DNA of 64,000 nt from Ophiosphaerella korrae. Lineage: Eukaryota; Ascomycota; Dothideomycetes; Pleosporales; Phaeosphaeriaceae. The notes beneath the pieces are model-generated. The model was not told the origin of the DNA and made no database searches. It worked only from the letters and a program-made list of their open reading frames with translations. The stretch covers positions 496,001-560,000 of the forward strand of contig JALNQF010000003.1 of assembly GCA_028456385.1 (NCBI GenBank). The letters are read 5' to 3'. Below, piece by piece: positions 21,818 through 34,040 of this stretch (its first letter is position 1; every line of letters begins with the position of its first letter). A program made the translations under genes and the position numbers.

Positions 21818-23156
21818 ATGTCACCCTCCGCTAAGCACCTGGGTTTTAGCAGCCTGCTCAATCCGGACGCTTCTCAACAACACCAACACCAACTGCCATC
21901 ACCACAACATCCCCAGCACTCATCCCCAATGGCTACTGCCACCGTGAGCCTCATGGCTCCTCTGCTGCAGAACGCCCCACAGCAGGCCCACGATGAGCCT
22001 CGCCAGGACCTTCCGCGCCCCTACAAGTGCCCTCTCTGTGACAAGGCCTTCCACCGTCTTGAGCACCAGACTCGCCACATCCGGACCCACACGGGGGAGA
22101 AGCCCCATGCCTGTTCCTTCCCTGGGTGTACAAAGAGATTCTCTCGCTCAGACGAACTTACTCGGTAAGAGAGCCTCTCCTTCCCTACCAGATCCTCTTC
22201 TGACGCTCTCTAGCCACTCGCGGATACACAACAATCCGAACTCAAGAAGAGGCAAGGGCCAGCATGCCGTTGCCCACCAGGCTGCCGTTGTTGCCGTTCA
22301 GGCTGGCCTGATGGAGCCCAGCTCTAGCCTTGCCCACATGATGCCTCCTCCAACAAAGCCCATTTCGCGCAGCGCTCCTAGCTCCAACATTGGATCGCCC
22401 AACGTGTCGCCACCTCATTCCTTCTCCACGTACTCGCCCAATGCCGGCAACGACCTCTCAGCGTACCGTCACGGAGGCCACAGCACCAGCACCAGCCCCA
22501 ATGGCCTGGCCAGAAACATGGATTTACTTGCTGATGCTGCTTCAAGAATCGAGCAAAGGCCTCATCATCATTCACATGCCAGCAAACACCACATTACCAG
22601 TGGATATCACCCATACAACCACCGTCTTCCTGGTCTTTCTCAATATGCATACTCACAGCCAATGTCGAGATCACACTCGCACGAAGACGACGACCCGTAC
22701 TCTCACAGAATGACGAAGAAGTCAAGACCAGGCTCGCCCATGTCCACTGCTCCGCCTTCACCAACATTCTCGCATGATTCTGCCAGCCCCACACCCGACC
22801 ACACCCCCCTCGCAACTCCAGCACACTCGCCCAGACTTCGGCCCCATGGATTCAGCGATCTGCAATTACCACACTTGCGCCACCTGAGCCTCAACCAACA
22901 GTTTGTTCCTGCGCTTGCGCCCATGGAACCGGCGACAGATCGAGAGGAGCGTTACGTTGCGCCGCAATCCTCGGGTATGCGAATTGGCGACATCATTTCC
23001 AAATCCGAGGGAGCACAGCGTAAGCTGCCCGTTCCACAAATGCCCAAGGTAGCAGTCCAGGATCTTCTCAATGGCCCGAGCCCTAGTGGCTTTTCCTCTG
23101 GCAACTCGTCGTCAACCCCCTCACTGGCGGGCGAAGATCTTTCGCACCGCATGTAG
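21818..23156 (+). CDS. creA: Carbon catabolite repressor CreA/CRE1
   Basis: Two exons (21818-22164 and 22214-23156) encode 429 residues. Two C2H2 zinc fingers lie at about 69-121: [21 protein letters not shown], then [19 protein letters not shown]. Both match the Mig1/CreA class, which binds SYGGRG sites and represses genes for alternative carbon sources when glucose is present. The 49-bp intron (22165-22213) splits finger two at its last Arg-His. The His-rich middle ([10 protein letters not shown]) and the conserved segment near the end ([11 protein letters not shown].., VAVQDLLNG) agree with CreA proteins. The basic stretch KKSRPGSP could help nuclear entry. I chose the first ATG after the leader; a later in-frame Met (residue 38) is less likely. 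Length is close to the usual 415-430. Confidence 0.95.
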
Positions 23157-23754
23157 CGCGCATATTTCCTCCACAGCATGAGTCGGCGTTTAGTAACATT
23201 ACCTGGGTTTTATGGCTTTCTGTTTAGCGAAGCGTCAAATTTCCACGACTATAGACACCAAGGATCACGAGAGGCAAGACGTGTAGTACATGACGATTTT
23301 CATTAGTACAGTTGATTTGAATATTGGATCGCTTGGACGAAGACCACTACTCAACACTCCTATTCTAGACTTTGTTTCGCTTCGATACCCCGCGAATCCT
23401 AGCGATACGCAGTCTTGTATAAGTTCCACTCAGTTTTGTTGGCTACATAGTAAGCCCCGGGCGTGTAGGGGTGGCTGCTTATTGGCAGACGACGGCAGAT
23501 AGAAATCCCCAGTTTAGCGCGTAATTGAAACCCTGTGCCAAGTTTACTCCTTCGCACTGATGTTACGAGATGCTTTGGGGGTGGATTAGGAAACCCTTGC
23601 GCGGTTGACGTGATCCTCGGCCCAGGTGATGCAACGAGAATGATTTGTGTCAGGGAACAGGGCATGCGCTTCCACTACATTGGAAGCAAGCCACTTTTTC
23701 CTGCGCACCAGTGACTGTTTCCCCACACAGATCAGCCCAAAGCTTGGAACAGCG

Positions 23755-23788
23755 AGGGGAGGGGGAGGGGGAGGGGGAGGGGGGGGGG
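23755..23788 (+). repeat. G-rich run with quadruplex potential
   Basis: Four GGGGA or GGGGGA units followed by ten G lie about 600 bases past the creA stop. Four or more runs of at least four G with one-base loops fit the simple G-quadruplex pattern. Confidence 0.8.
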
Positions 23789-26700
23789 TTGTTATTATCA
23801 AGAGAGCATCACACGTCACATCGCCAGCTCCACCGGACACGCACACGCTGCCACACAGGGCGGGGGTCGTCTCAGCCCGAAGGCGACGAGATGGACAGAC
23901 GTGGCGGTGAGGGAGTCCAAGTCTCTCCACGCCTGTCTCACTCGCCCTTGGTTTGTGGCACCACACCAACCGTGGGCCTTCTATTCTTACCAGTCGTGCT
24001 GTCGCTGGGGGCGCAGGGGAGGTGATACGCAGCGATAAGGCCAGGACGTGCGAATACGTACTCCGCACTTTAGCAGAGTTCTCCACATTATTACACATTG
24101 CCTCCTGGACCAGGGCCGGTTGGGGGCCGTAGCAACGCCAGCCTTCCGAACGCGGAAGGTAGCGACTGGGCGTGACATGCTTCTGCCCACTCTGCAGCTC
24201 AATCTCCGAAGCGACGATGCGTCCTTTATCACCGCGACGCCTTATCAGACTTGGCTGTCACTCACGCGCCGGCAGCCGTCGGGATAGGAGAGAGGGCCAA
24301 AGGCGAGTCGAGACACACCATCACACTTGGGCATATGCACCCCGGACTGGACTATGCTTCTCCGCAACTTCTTGTCTCTGCAGCACGGCGATCATCCAGC
24401 GCTGGCCTCGCGCGCCCGGCAGGTCTCGCGGTAAGTCTTCCCTTCCGGCCTCGTAACGACGGTGGCAGGCTGGCGGGCTCGCAGACTCGCAGTGTGCACC
24501 GCGACGCGGTGCAACGTTTGAACTACTCCAGGGAATCGGCCCGGCATGCGCGGCATACGTCAACCTCCATCGCAGGATGCATCTGGCATCTGAATGCATC
24601 GTGGAAGCCATCTGAGCAGTTACCTGTTCTGGGACCGGCGACCGCCGTCACATGTTGGCGCTAGATGCAACGCGTCCACTTCTGTCAAGTTTTGCTATTG
24701 CCCAGCTTCACCCATCGAAACCACGGACAATATGCACGACAATGCCACCCCCTCCCTCCTGCCCACTAGCCACACAAGCTCAAACATCAGGAGCACAAGA
24801 GTCAGCGACCATCCTCCACATATCCAACGCAACTAACGAAACAGCCGTCCAGCCCCCAATACCCGCCCCAGTCCTCATTCATGGCAATTTGTTTCTCTTG
24901 TGCGCGGGCAATCCTCTTAGGCCGCCCGCCCCTGGTTGGCTCCGCACCGTCTAGCGAGCTTCTAGATTCCTTCTTTTGAGCACCAACCCTGACCCAGCTG
25001 CGATCATCTCACCAGCGCTTTCACTGTGGGGTCTCCACGATCCTGTTGCGGCCTGCACTTTCTTTTCTTGCCCAAGCATGCGCGGAAAAGGGGAGCGGAA
25101 AAGGCTGGGTCTGTGCCTCTGTGCCCGACACGGCTTGCAATCGCATCCAGCAGATACGCCGGCAAAGAAAATGCGCCAATGAGAATCTCTACTGCGAAAC
25201 GTGATGTTGGGATATCTTCCTTCATGCAGCTACCGTTCCGCTGTGCCAGTCTGGTGGATCGCACGTTACGAACTTACGACCCTTGTGTGGAGAAGCAGAC
25301 CATTTCACAGTATGACCTACTGTATTTGTATTATCATCCCCGGCGTCTCCTCCGGAATGCGCCTGTGCTTCAGTGCTGACAAAAAGGAAGAATTGAAACA
25401 CTCCGGGTACTGGTAGCTCGCGCCAGAGGCCCGCTTCTTCCGTTCAATTCTTGAACTAAAGAGCGAAGGAGCCAGTCTCTTCTAGACTATTCCCATCGAA
25501 CCTTCCTCTCAGATTCCATTATTTCGGTACTTACCGTCAAACGACGGAAGAATTGCAAATATTTGTGCTAAAGTACCTGTTGAGCTGCAACAATCAACAA
25601 TGCTCAATTTACGTCCCGCTGCAAGGAGCAGGCCTTGCACGCTCGCAGGATCTGGCGCAACGCCTTTCATTTATTGAGCCAGGTCGCTGGAATCCGCGCC
25701 GGGAAGCGAACATGATCCAGGTTGTGTCTCGCATCCTGTCAATCTATTTTGCAGATCAGGTACTTTGAAAGGTTGTATACTCGAAGTACCCTGCCGCGTC
25801 AAGTGAACCAGCGGTCAGAGCTGCGACGCAGTATCAATGTCGGTTTGGTGTTGAGAGATCTCAACGGCTCCAATGCACAGTCTCCGCATGTCCGACTGCC
25901 AACGGTTTTTGCATACTTCGTGCTTTGTTGAGAAGGGTCTTGACGATGATGCTGTCCCACTGGACAACGGGCCACAGTCCCGACGCCATGCCACTCATGA
26001 AGCATGGCAACCTTGACAAGGTCACACACTATTGCCATCTGTCCACCAAATCTGACCTCATCGTCATCGAAATTCTGCTCACCGCCTTCATCGTGTTGCG
26101 GCAGCTCCGCGTACCACTGTTAAACAGCACATGCACCCCGGCGCCTCAGCACCTATCACGCTGGCATGAGGCATATGCAACTCCATCGACATCACCAGTC
26201 CGACATTGCCGAGCTATCTCTTATCTTTCTGGTGCCCTGTTCTACGTATCACAGTGCCCGTGCCAACACGCGTTTAATCTAGAATCTAACATTCACAAGC
26301 TTCGCGAATCTAGCAATATACGCGGGTAAATATCTACGAGCTAAAGATTGATCAGCCCGACACGCTGCCGTCATGCAAGGTCAGCAGAACGCCAAACCAA
26401 CATTCCACTCTGCTCAAAGCACTCGTCGAAATTAAATTCGCGATGTATATTTAGTCAGCCAGCGGAGTCTTCCTCACAACGCGTTAGACGTTGAAAAGTT
26501 GCATTTGTTGGGAGCGGAGTAACTGTGGTACCTTGCATGGCCTCAGTCGGAGGTCAGGTTGGTCTCAGCTCACCTCGTCCTCCGAGCATACTTTTCGACC
26601 CGCAGCATGTGAAACCCCATTGAAAAAAAAAAAAATTTACCCTTACCCCCCACGCGCTACATCCTGCCAACCGGATGATGTTCCCCAGATGCGAGCTCAC

Positions 26701-27453
26701 GGTCGTTCGGACCGGCTATTGACGAATACTTCTAAGCGGTACCTCGGATCAGGTAACTTTGCTACCTAGGTTATGCGGTTCAATATGTCACTCAAAGATC
26801 ACGTTTCAACCTCAACACCATTGCCCGTAGCATTCCGGATGGTCCCGAGGAAGCATTGGATTTGCACCCGTTGCTCTAGTGTCGGTGTCGGGCCTCCGAC
26901 TTGCGGCTGTGCTACATCAATATCTTCCGGTGGCTGTGGAGACGGTACCACTAGCAAAATTTCAAGATGTGGAGTGCCTCGGGTGATATCGGTACGTTCC
27001 CTTTCGTGGTGTCACTATCGCTACTGCATAGTAGTCGACCACTTGTACGTGTGCATAAAACCTTTGATGGCAAATAGTTTCGCAGCAGTCAACATTTTTC
27101 ATGTGCATTCCCCAAGCATGCGCTCGTAACGTGGTGATCATGCCATGCCCCGTACATCCACACGCCCTACTCGCGCACCGAATCTCCCCCTCCCCATCAC
27201 AAAGTCAATCCATAACACCGCCAATATAATCCCTTCGCGCATTGCCCCTCCTTTTTTTATCACATTACTTATTCCCTATTCCCTAGACCCACTGCATATG
27301 ACATCATCCCCCAAAATATCACACCAGCACATAGCTATTCAGCCCATGCGCCTTCCCCCTCCACCAACCATCCTCGCATTTGCACTCACCATGCACAACC
27401 CCAATATGATACAAACCAACCCCGCACCAGGTACGAAACACAGTACATGACCG

Positions 27454-27469
27454 CCCCCCCCCCCCCCCC
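27454..27469. repeat. 16-base C run
   Basis: Homopolymer of 16 C in the gene-poor region downstream of creA. It is prone to length error in assemblies. Confidence 0.85.
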
Positions 27470-29571
27470 ATTTCTTCCATGCAGCCTATATCGCGTCTCA
27501 TATAGACCAAGCGAGCATGTGAAACGACGGGAGCGTAGTTCCGCATGTAAACGCAGGGCTCGTCGGGTTACACAGAAACGTCTGTCTAGCACATGTTGCG
27601 TGTTGAGATGACGTGTGAGGGCATTGCTATGGGCAGTCAATTGGGGGTGTGAAACGAGGGTGTACAGTGTTGTACAGTCTGGTGTTCTGTGGGGGGTATC
27701 GGGTATCAAGTTTTGGGGCGAAGGGGGATTTGGCAGTGCATGAGGCTGTGAGCTATTTCAGGGTCTTCGTGGGGATCGTGTTCATGGGGTTAGTGAATGT
27801 GACCTGGATACGAAGATGGGGTGATATGTGATGGGTATTATTGATGCTGGATGGCGGCGGGAAAAGTCGAGCATGGTGGCTTGTGTGGAAGCGAGGGACT
27901 TCACCTTGCCATTACGATCTGCTAATGTCGCAAGAAAAAGCATTCTAGATATCATTTTGACGGAATCTTGGTGCTTGCTTTGGACTGTCATCTTCCGGCT
28001 TATGGCGGCCCTGTTTCACTTTTATCACCGCTTTTCTGAGCACGCTGATGGCATCTTTGGGTCCGTCGGGTACCTAGTATGGCCCCTAAATCTTTCCCAC
28101 GCTTTCTTTCCTAGTGATTTCGGCATGAGCTATGACTGCCGAAGCAATTCACCGCCAACCAGTATCCACACACACACCTTTACTGTGGCGTAAATATTTC
28201 TGCCATGGAGTGTAAATGCCCGTCGTAGCGAGTACGTGGGGTACATTGGATAGGCGAAATGAGACATGGGGCTGGCGCCAGTAACACTCTGAAGCTGATC
28301 ATGCCTTCGTAACCGATTTCCTTTGAGGCAAGAGGGACGGCAGAGGCAGCCAGGTCGCCATGCAATCCTTTCGCCGCTTTTACGACCATTTCAAGAAAAT
28401 CCGTGGAGTTTCATGGAGAATGAATAGTCAAACACCCTACGAGTTGTGTGTATTCATGTGGTGCTGATGTGGTTAAGGGCGGTGAATGGCGAAAGGCGGC
28501 AAGTTTTCTGGTATCTCAGATTCGCGCTTCGCGCGCGTCGAGGCTATGCTGTGGTACCAATAGATTGCGTATTTGCTTTCTAGATTTTAGCTGTAGTAAG
28601 TATTTCTTTTAGGATAGTGGGAATTCTGGTACGTATTTTTGAGATCCAGAACATCGAATGGCATCTTTGTGTAAGTGGCACGCCTAGTCGCAATACCGGG
28701 CCGTCAGCACATCTAGTGCGCTTTGCAATCGCTTCCTATCAGCTCTTTAGGAAGCTTCACTTTTGCTCGAAGGTGCCTGCACTTGAAACGCCTCTAGACT
28801 CTTGAGCGAGTTTGCTGTGTCACCCCCACGCACAAGTGCGCTTTTCACCCCGCTTCAACCCTCTTGACCCTGGGCATCGAACGCCACCGCTGCCATGGCA
28901 TCCAAAAGAAGCGCGACTTTTGCCGGTCAGCGGTACCGGTGCGCTGGATCCGGGGGTGCTTCCTATCACTAATCTGTACTAAAGTATGGTTAGCCCCAGG
29001 CTGTCAGATGCACGTGTGACCGATACGATAGAAGAAGGGACTCGTTGCTTGCGTTTTCTCGCGGGCCGCATGGGCTTACCGCCAGCGTGGCGGAATGTGT
29101 ATCAACTAACCGACTGCAGGTGTGATAAGGAAGGCAGGTGCAAGTGCTTCCACTTAGTTTTTGCCACCGGAAAAATTCACTCCGCGGTGCAACATATGTT
29201 GACAACTGTATTAGATACGGTGACATTGTTGCTGATGTCAGAGCGCTTGGAAGCACTTTGAGAGACAATAGTTACCAAGTTGGCGTGCGGTACTGGTGAT
29301 CTTTCCTAGGGTGTCTGTTGTACCCCACACGGCTGAATAGCGAACCTGTGTTGCGGGCCATGATATCCCTGTCATCGGTCTGGATGCAAGATCGCCAACT
29401 TGGGTTGGAATCTCCATCGGCTCATGAAACCTGCAGAGCGAGGGAAATACGAGCTTCGACCGGGTATCAACAGAAAGTCAAGATAAGCACCGGTGTGGCC
29501 AAAGATAGGCATAGTAGAAGAAGGATTCGATATGAGGAGAATAAGGGGCTCACACGATTCTCACCCGGAAA

Positions 29572-31121
29572 TCAAGGCGAAGAGGGACGGGTCATCTTGT
29601 TACTCCGCTCGTCTGGCTGAGATTCTGCACTGTCCACAGCGTCAGTGATGGGTGCATCATCTATCAACAGCCCCTCAGCAGCGACCTCGTCGGCTTCGAT
29701 CCAGCCATAGAGCTCGTCTGAATTAGGCTCTTCGCTTGCTTCTCCCTCAATCTCGGTGTGCGGTCTCTTGAGGGTCTTTGTCAACATTGGTAATACCACA
29801 GATGCTGTGATGTCGTCTGCAGCTATGCTTATGTCGTGGAGCCCTGACTGGAGTGTGTCAGTGCATATGCGTTACATAGCGCGAGACATGCAAGCCTGTA
29901 GTTCTAGGCGCTGTAGTTGATAGATTGACTTACACTCTCGATTGAGAATGGCACTACGCTTCCAACTCCCCCCTCGTCAGCGAGAGACACACCATTCACC
30001 TTGACAAGGCCAGCAAACCGGGCTTTGAGCAATCTATCTGCGTCTGCTGTGTCCGTTGCTCCCCCTTGGCGGACCCAGTCACGGAACAGAACCAGACGTG
30101 TGGACACGCCGTTCTCCCATTCAACCCCCGATATTGCCGGGACCAACAATGCTCTCGATGTTCCCCGAATCCGAGTGATCGTTTGGCAGGTAGCAAGAAG
30201 GGCGATGTCGTGCAGTGCAGTAAACCTTAAGAAGGTTGATATTAATTCATTTATCACGGTGAAGCGACGTCCTGCAGCCCAGCGACCCTGCTCGGACCGA
30301 TTTCTGGAGTCGAGGTTGCGGGGATAGGCGTTGTCGATGAGGGTTGAAAGCGAGTCAATGATAACGAGACTCGTATTCTGTGGAGGAAATGAAGCGGGAG
30401 GGTGCATGAAAAGGGCCAGGAGATGCGCTAGGGTTGGGACCGTGAGGTGATGGAAGTTGCCATGGAGGGCACCTCGATCTCGGAAGTGCCCGGGCGGGGA
30501 AGCAGCGCTCGTCCCATCATGCTGCAGCGCCAGGAGTTGAGAAGCGGACAGGACGTCGAGAAGACGCTGGGGTGGCAGGGGCGCGCATGCAGCATCTGCA
30601 AGCAATTAGCCTTTGTGTACCACCAGCACAAGCAAACACCACCACCATCACCACCATCATCATGACGACGAGGAGCGGGCAGTACGTACCAACCCAGACT
30701 ACGTGCTGGCCCTCATCGAGTGCATTAGCTGCTGCCTGGATCCTTGATATACCTCAGTGCCCATGTCTCGTGAACATAGTACGTTGAATTGAAGGCAGTT
30801 ACCCAAGACTGGTCTTGCCCACTCCAGGCGGGCCGAATATCTCCGTCACCTTCCCTCGCATATAACCGCCCGGGACATGGTGGCCCGGAAGGCTATGGGG
30901 TGTTAGGAGCTTGTTGAGCTGTGTGATGCCCGTTGATACAGTGCGAGCTCCGGGCGTGTGGAGGTTGTGAAGGGCCTGCGACGCCAAGACGGTGGGTAGT
31001 CTGTCTGCAGCAGTGTGAGCAGGTGTGTGCGTTTGTGTGGGTCGGCGGAGTTCGACGTTAATGACCTGTACATACGCGATGAGGGGGAGGGGGATACGAC
31101 AATCGTATCCTGGCTGGCCAT
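29572..31121 (-). CDS. Rad51-paralogue RecA-family ATPase
   Basis: Five exons, complement of 31076-31121, 30803-31004, 30690-30742, 29934-30595 and 29572-29847, keep frame for 412 residues. The start is in a CCATGGCC context; a longer frame through intron 1 was rejected because GTATGT..CTGCAG excision joins HRLPTV in frame. The Walker A motif is GPPGVGKT (about residue 75, split by intron 2 just after it) and Walker B is LVIIDSL. The GKVTEIFGPPG lead-in and the Walker-B context resemble Rad51 paralogues (Rad55, Rad57, XRCC and RAD51D types), which assist Rad51 filament formation in recombinational repair. I cannot say which paralogue. The acidic C-terminal tail (about 90 residues) is not part of the core. 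A possible MCB element lies upstream. Confidence 0.85.
30638..30666. repeat. CAC/CAT triplet repeat inside an intron
   Basis: Short ACC/ATC triplet run within intron 3 (30596-30689) of the Rad51-paralogue gene. It makes this intron the longest of the gene. Confidence 0.7.
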
Positions 31122-31627
31122 GGCGTGGCCGAAGGGTGATCGCGGAGCTGGAGAAGGGCAGTTTTGCGCATGTGAGCCAGTCCCGTGACCTGGCGTCAGT
31201 TTTCGAGTCTTCCATGACGCGACACGTCATCCGAATCGGCACGCGACGCGTCAAAGTGAATGCGTCGAGAATTGAGGGCTACGGTGGTGAAAACGGGCGT
31301 CAATCGCGATGCGCTCATAGCGCCATGTCACGCGAGCACAAAGAACCGCTCCGTCTGACTCGCACCTTTCACATCACCTCTGCCTCATTTCGCAACAAAG
31401 GACTCGTCAAAATCACCCTACCGTCCCAACCACGCTTAGCATGACAACGATTCACTCCATCCCTTTCACTCCAGCCTCTAAATCAGGAAGGTGGATCGCC
31501 ACTTGGCTTTGTTAGGCATCCGTATTCATGATAGCCTCCTTGCCCAGGCCCCACGAATCGCCCTTCATAAAGGACCAAGCACCTCTTCTTGAGCGCGACT
31601 GACAATTGAACCAACGTTGCTTCAGTT
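31122..31627. promoter_or_regulatory. Divergent promoter of the Rad51 paralogue and MOSC genes
   Basis: Both genes start outward from this 506-bp gap. It is rich in CGCG-containing words. An ACGCGT palindrome at 31246-31251 lies 125 bases upstream of the Rad51-paralogue ATG. Confidence 0.5.
31246..31251. promoter_or_regulatory. Candidate MCB (ACGCGT) element
   Basis: ACGCGT is the MluI cell-cycle box bound by MBF-type factors, which drive G1/S and DNA-repair genes in yeasts. It sits within GACGCGTC upstream of a recombination gene. A six-base motif alone is weak evidence. Confidence 0.3.
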
Positions 31628-33067
31628 ATGCTCGACGGCATGTTGACCGCCATCCAGAGGACTCTGGGTATTGTCGGAATCGATGCCTCGCCCGTGGCCA
31701 TCCTCACCATCCTCATTGCCGGCTTCCCAGTCATCGCTCTCCTGCTATTGGCTCTCTCCCAACGCGATGTTCCTCTTCCACCGCCGGCAGGCTGTCGTAA
31801 ACTAGGTATCAAAGGACGCAGTAACTTCGAAGATCAGTACTCTAAACGTTATGCCCGCGGGGGTACTCGAACACCATCAAATCCATGGACCATAAAGGCT
31901 CTTTTCATCTACCCTGTCAAATCATGCGCTCCAGTTGAGCTACAAAAAAGTGAGATCTTGCACACAGGACTCAAGTACGACCGCCAGTTCTCATTCGGCC
32001 AGTATGTCACTGGTCTCCCCTCCTTGGATGGGAAAGTCACGAGCGAATGGCGTTTCATGACCATGCGCAACTTTCCCCGCCTAGCAAAAGTTGAAACTGA
32101 GGTATGGGTTCCCGATCCGTCTGCACGCGACTACAAGGAGGACGGAGAGTGGGTCAAGAGTGAGGGATGCCTTGTCATTCGCTTCCCCTTCTCGCCCGAT
32201 ACGGATTTTACTATCGAGGGCCTGAAGAATTATGGCAAGATCTTAGCAGCCAAGTTGGCGCAACGCTCAGAGCCAATGCTGGAATTCAGGGTACCGTTCA
32301 ATCCATCGAAAGAGCGCATGAAGAGCAAGGGATACAGCAGTCAAAAATTTTGGATTTGGAAGGACGCCCCAGAAGCATTGAACATAGCCTCAGAAATCGA
32401 TCGAGATGTTCTAGCCAAGCTGAAATATACCTTGGGAACTTCTAACCCATTTACTTTATTCCGGATCGATCCCACGAGGTGCCGTGAGGTCCACAAGAAT
32501 GCACCAAAGAAAGAAGACGTTGGCTTCCAGCCTATGATCGGCATGCAAGATTCAGTAAGTTTTGCTGTATTGCAGTAATATACCTTCTGAAACCGTTCAA
32601 CCTAACGCAAAAATAAGTATCCAGTCCACATCCTGAATATGGCCTCAATACACGATATTGCTTCCAAGCTTCCACGCAAATCGAGACCAAATCATCTCCA
32701 GGCACCCCTATTGAATGCTCGTCGTTTTCGTGCAAATATCTACATCACCGGCCCACCTGCTTACCACGAAGATGACTGGGCTAGAACTCGTGTCACTGCC
32801 CGCACCAAGTCTGTATCGAACTCATCCATCAACTTGCACATCTCTTGCCGCGCGACGCGCTGTAAATTACCCAACGTGGACCCAGAAACTGGAGAACCCG
32901 ACAGGGATGAGCCTTCGTCGACACTAAGAAAACACAGGATCATCGACGCGGGAAGTAAGGCTGCGTGTTTGGGCATGATGGTGGTGCCGTTACAAGAAGG
33001 CGAAATCCAGGTCGGCGACAACGTCGAAGTGATCGAAACAGGAAAACATTTCTTCCTAGCAAACTAG
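31628..33067 (+). CDS. MOSC-domain protein with N-terminal membrane segment
   Basis: Two exons (31628-32554 and 32618-33067) encode 458 residues. An N-terminal hydrophobic helix (about 22-44, VAILTILIAGFPVIALLLLAL) suggests membrane anchoring. A MOSC N-terminal beta-barrel starts at about 88 (IKALFIYPVKSCAPVEL). The MOSC core lies at about 340-455, with RRFRANIYITG, ISCRATRCKLPNVDPETGE and a C-terminal GDNVEV. The layout resembles mitochondrial amidoxime-reducing components (mARC). In mARC the core motif FRPN-(I/L)xxSGC supplies the Cys that binds molybdenum; here the position is ITGPP, with no Cys. Molybdenum-dependent reductase activity is therefore doubtful. The intron has a CTAAC branch site and an AAG acceptor. 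It is divergently paired with the Rad51 paralogue. Confidence 0.86.
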
Positions 33068-33234
33068 GGCAGGATGGTCAGAGGATGAAGTTTGGACTAG
33101 ACGTCAAATCACTATAGAGAATAGACTTGACGAATAGAGTAATACTGAACCCCACACATAAAACCATCCAAACCATGACTCCACATGCCTTTCAACAATC
33201 CCTCCCTCCCTTCAATCCAACAGCTAACAAACAG

Positions 33235-34040
33235 CTAAGACATCAACCACCCCCACTTAACCGCCCATTCCCTCTCCATCCTCCACCCACTCGGATCCCA
33301 GCAAACCCCGCCCTCAATCCGCCAACTCGGCATCGTAAACAAATCCACCATCAACTCCTCCTCATCCACCACGCCCATCAACCGAATCAGCGTATCCCTC
33401 ATGCGCGGAAACGGCAACCGGTCATACCACTGCGGATGCACAGTCGACAGTTGCATTGTGGTCGGGTGCAGGGGCCGCGGGTGCGAGGGGAGAGGCTGGG
33501 GCGAGCGCGAGGACGTCGCGCCCGTGCAGGTGAGCCCGAGGATTTGGCCGTTTATTAGGAGCGCAGAGTGTACGGTTAGGGGCGGGGGTGGCTGGGATTG
33601 CGGGGACAGGAGGGTGAGGGGCGTTGGGAAAAGGGTGTTGGGGGTAGGGGTGAAGTTTAGGTCTGGGAGGTCGAAGGGGGGTAATGGGAGGGTAGGATCA
33701 AGGGAGTCGAGGGAGTCGGGCAGTGTGGAGGGAAGGATATAGCCTGAGCCGAGGTAGGGAAGTATGGATAGATCCTCTTGTGGGCCTGAGGTTGTTGGTG
33801 AGGCGCAGCTGCATTGTTTTGATTTGTGTGGCATGGGGTCGCGTTGGGTTTCTAGGCTTGTACTGGATTTTGCTTCCCGAAGACGTTGGCCTTCGCATGT
33901 CAATATTATAACTGGGATCTTGGATGACAATGATGTTTCTTACGTCGTGCTCGTTGCGCCAACCTATCCTGGATTTGCTTCCTTTTCTTAGCGTCCTTTA
34001 CGTGCTCCCATGTATCGTCTTTGGGATCTGTACGTCGCAT
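33235..34040 (-). CDS. bZIP transcription factor with DUF3425 domain
   Basis: Two exons, complement of 33944-34040 and 33235-33890, encode 250 residues. The joined N-terminus carries a basic region (RKQIQDRLAQRARRQRLRE), visible only after removing a 53-bp intron (33891-33943; GTAAGA donor, GAAG acceptor). The leucine-zipper part is very short, as is usual in this group. The C-terminal half matches DUF3425: MQLSTVHPQWYDRLPFPRMRD, then DEEELMVDLF, WDPSGWRMEREW and KWGWL. Fungal bZIP-DUF3425 proteins are thought to be nuclear DNA-binding regulators, often of stress or metabolite genes. The middle is Pro/Leu-rich. The target genes are unknown. No upstream exon is required, but the start at 34040 rests on reading frame only. 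Confidence 0.86.

Larger units (their letters stand above)
23157..29571. other. Gene-poor 6.4-kb region downstream of creA
   Basis: I find no gene I can support here. All frames are under about 170 codons, lack domains, and overlap open frames on other strands. Visible elements are a G-rich run (23755-23788), an A run near 26624-26635 and a 16-base C run (27454-27469). Non-coding transcripts or rapidly evolving small genes cannot be excluded. Confidence 0.4.

Noticed and set aside
31122..31254. Longer N-terminus for the Rad51 paralogue, reading through intron 1 from an upstream ATG at 31215
   Set aside because: A strong GTATGT..CTGCAG intron joins the ATG at 31121 to HRLPTV in frame, while the read-through N-terminus is unlike the family.
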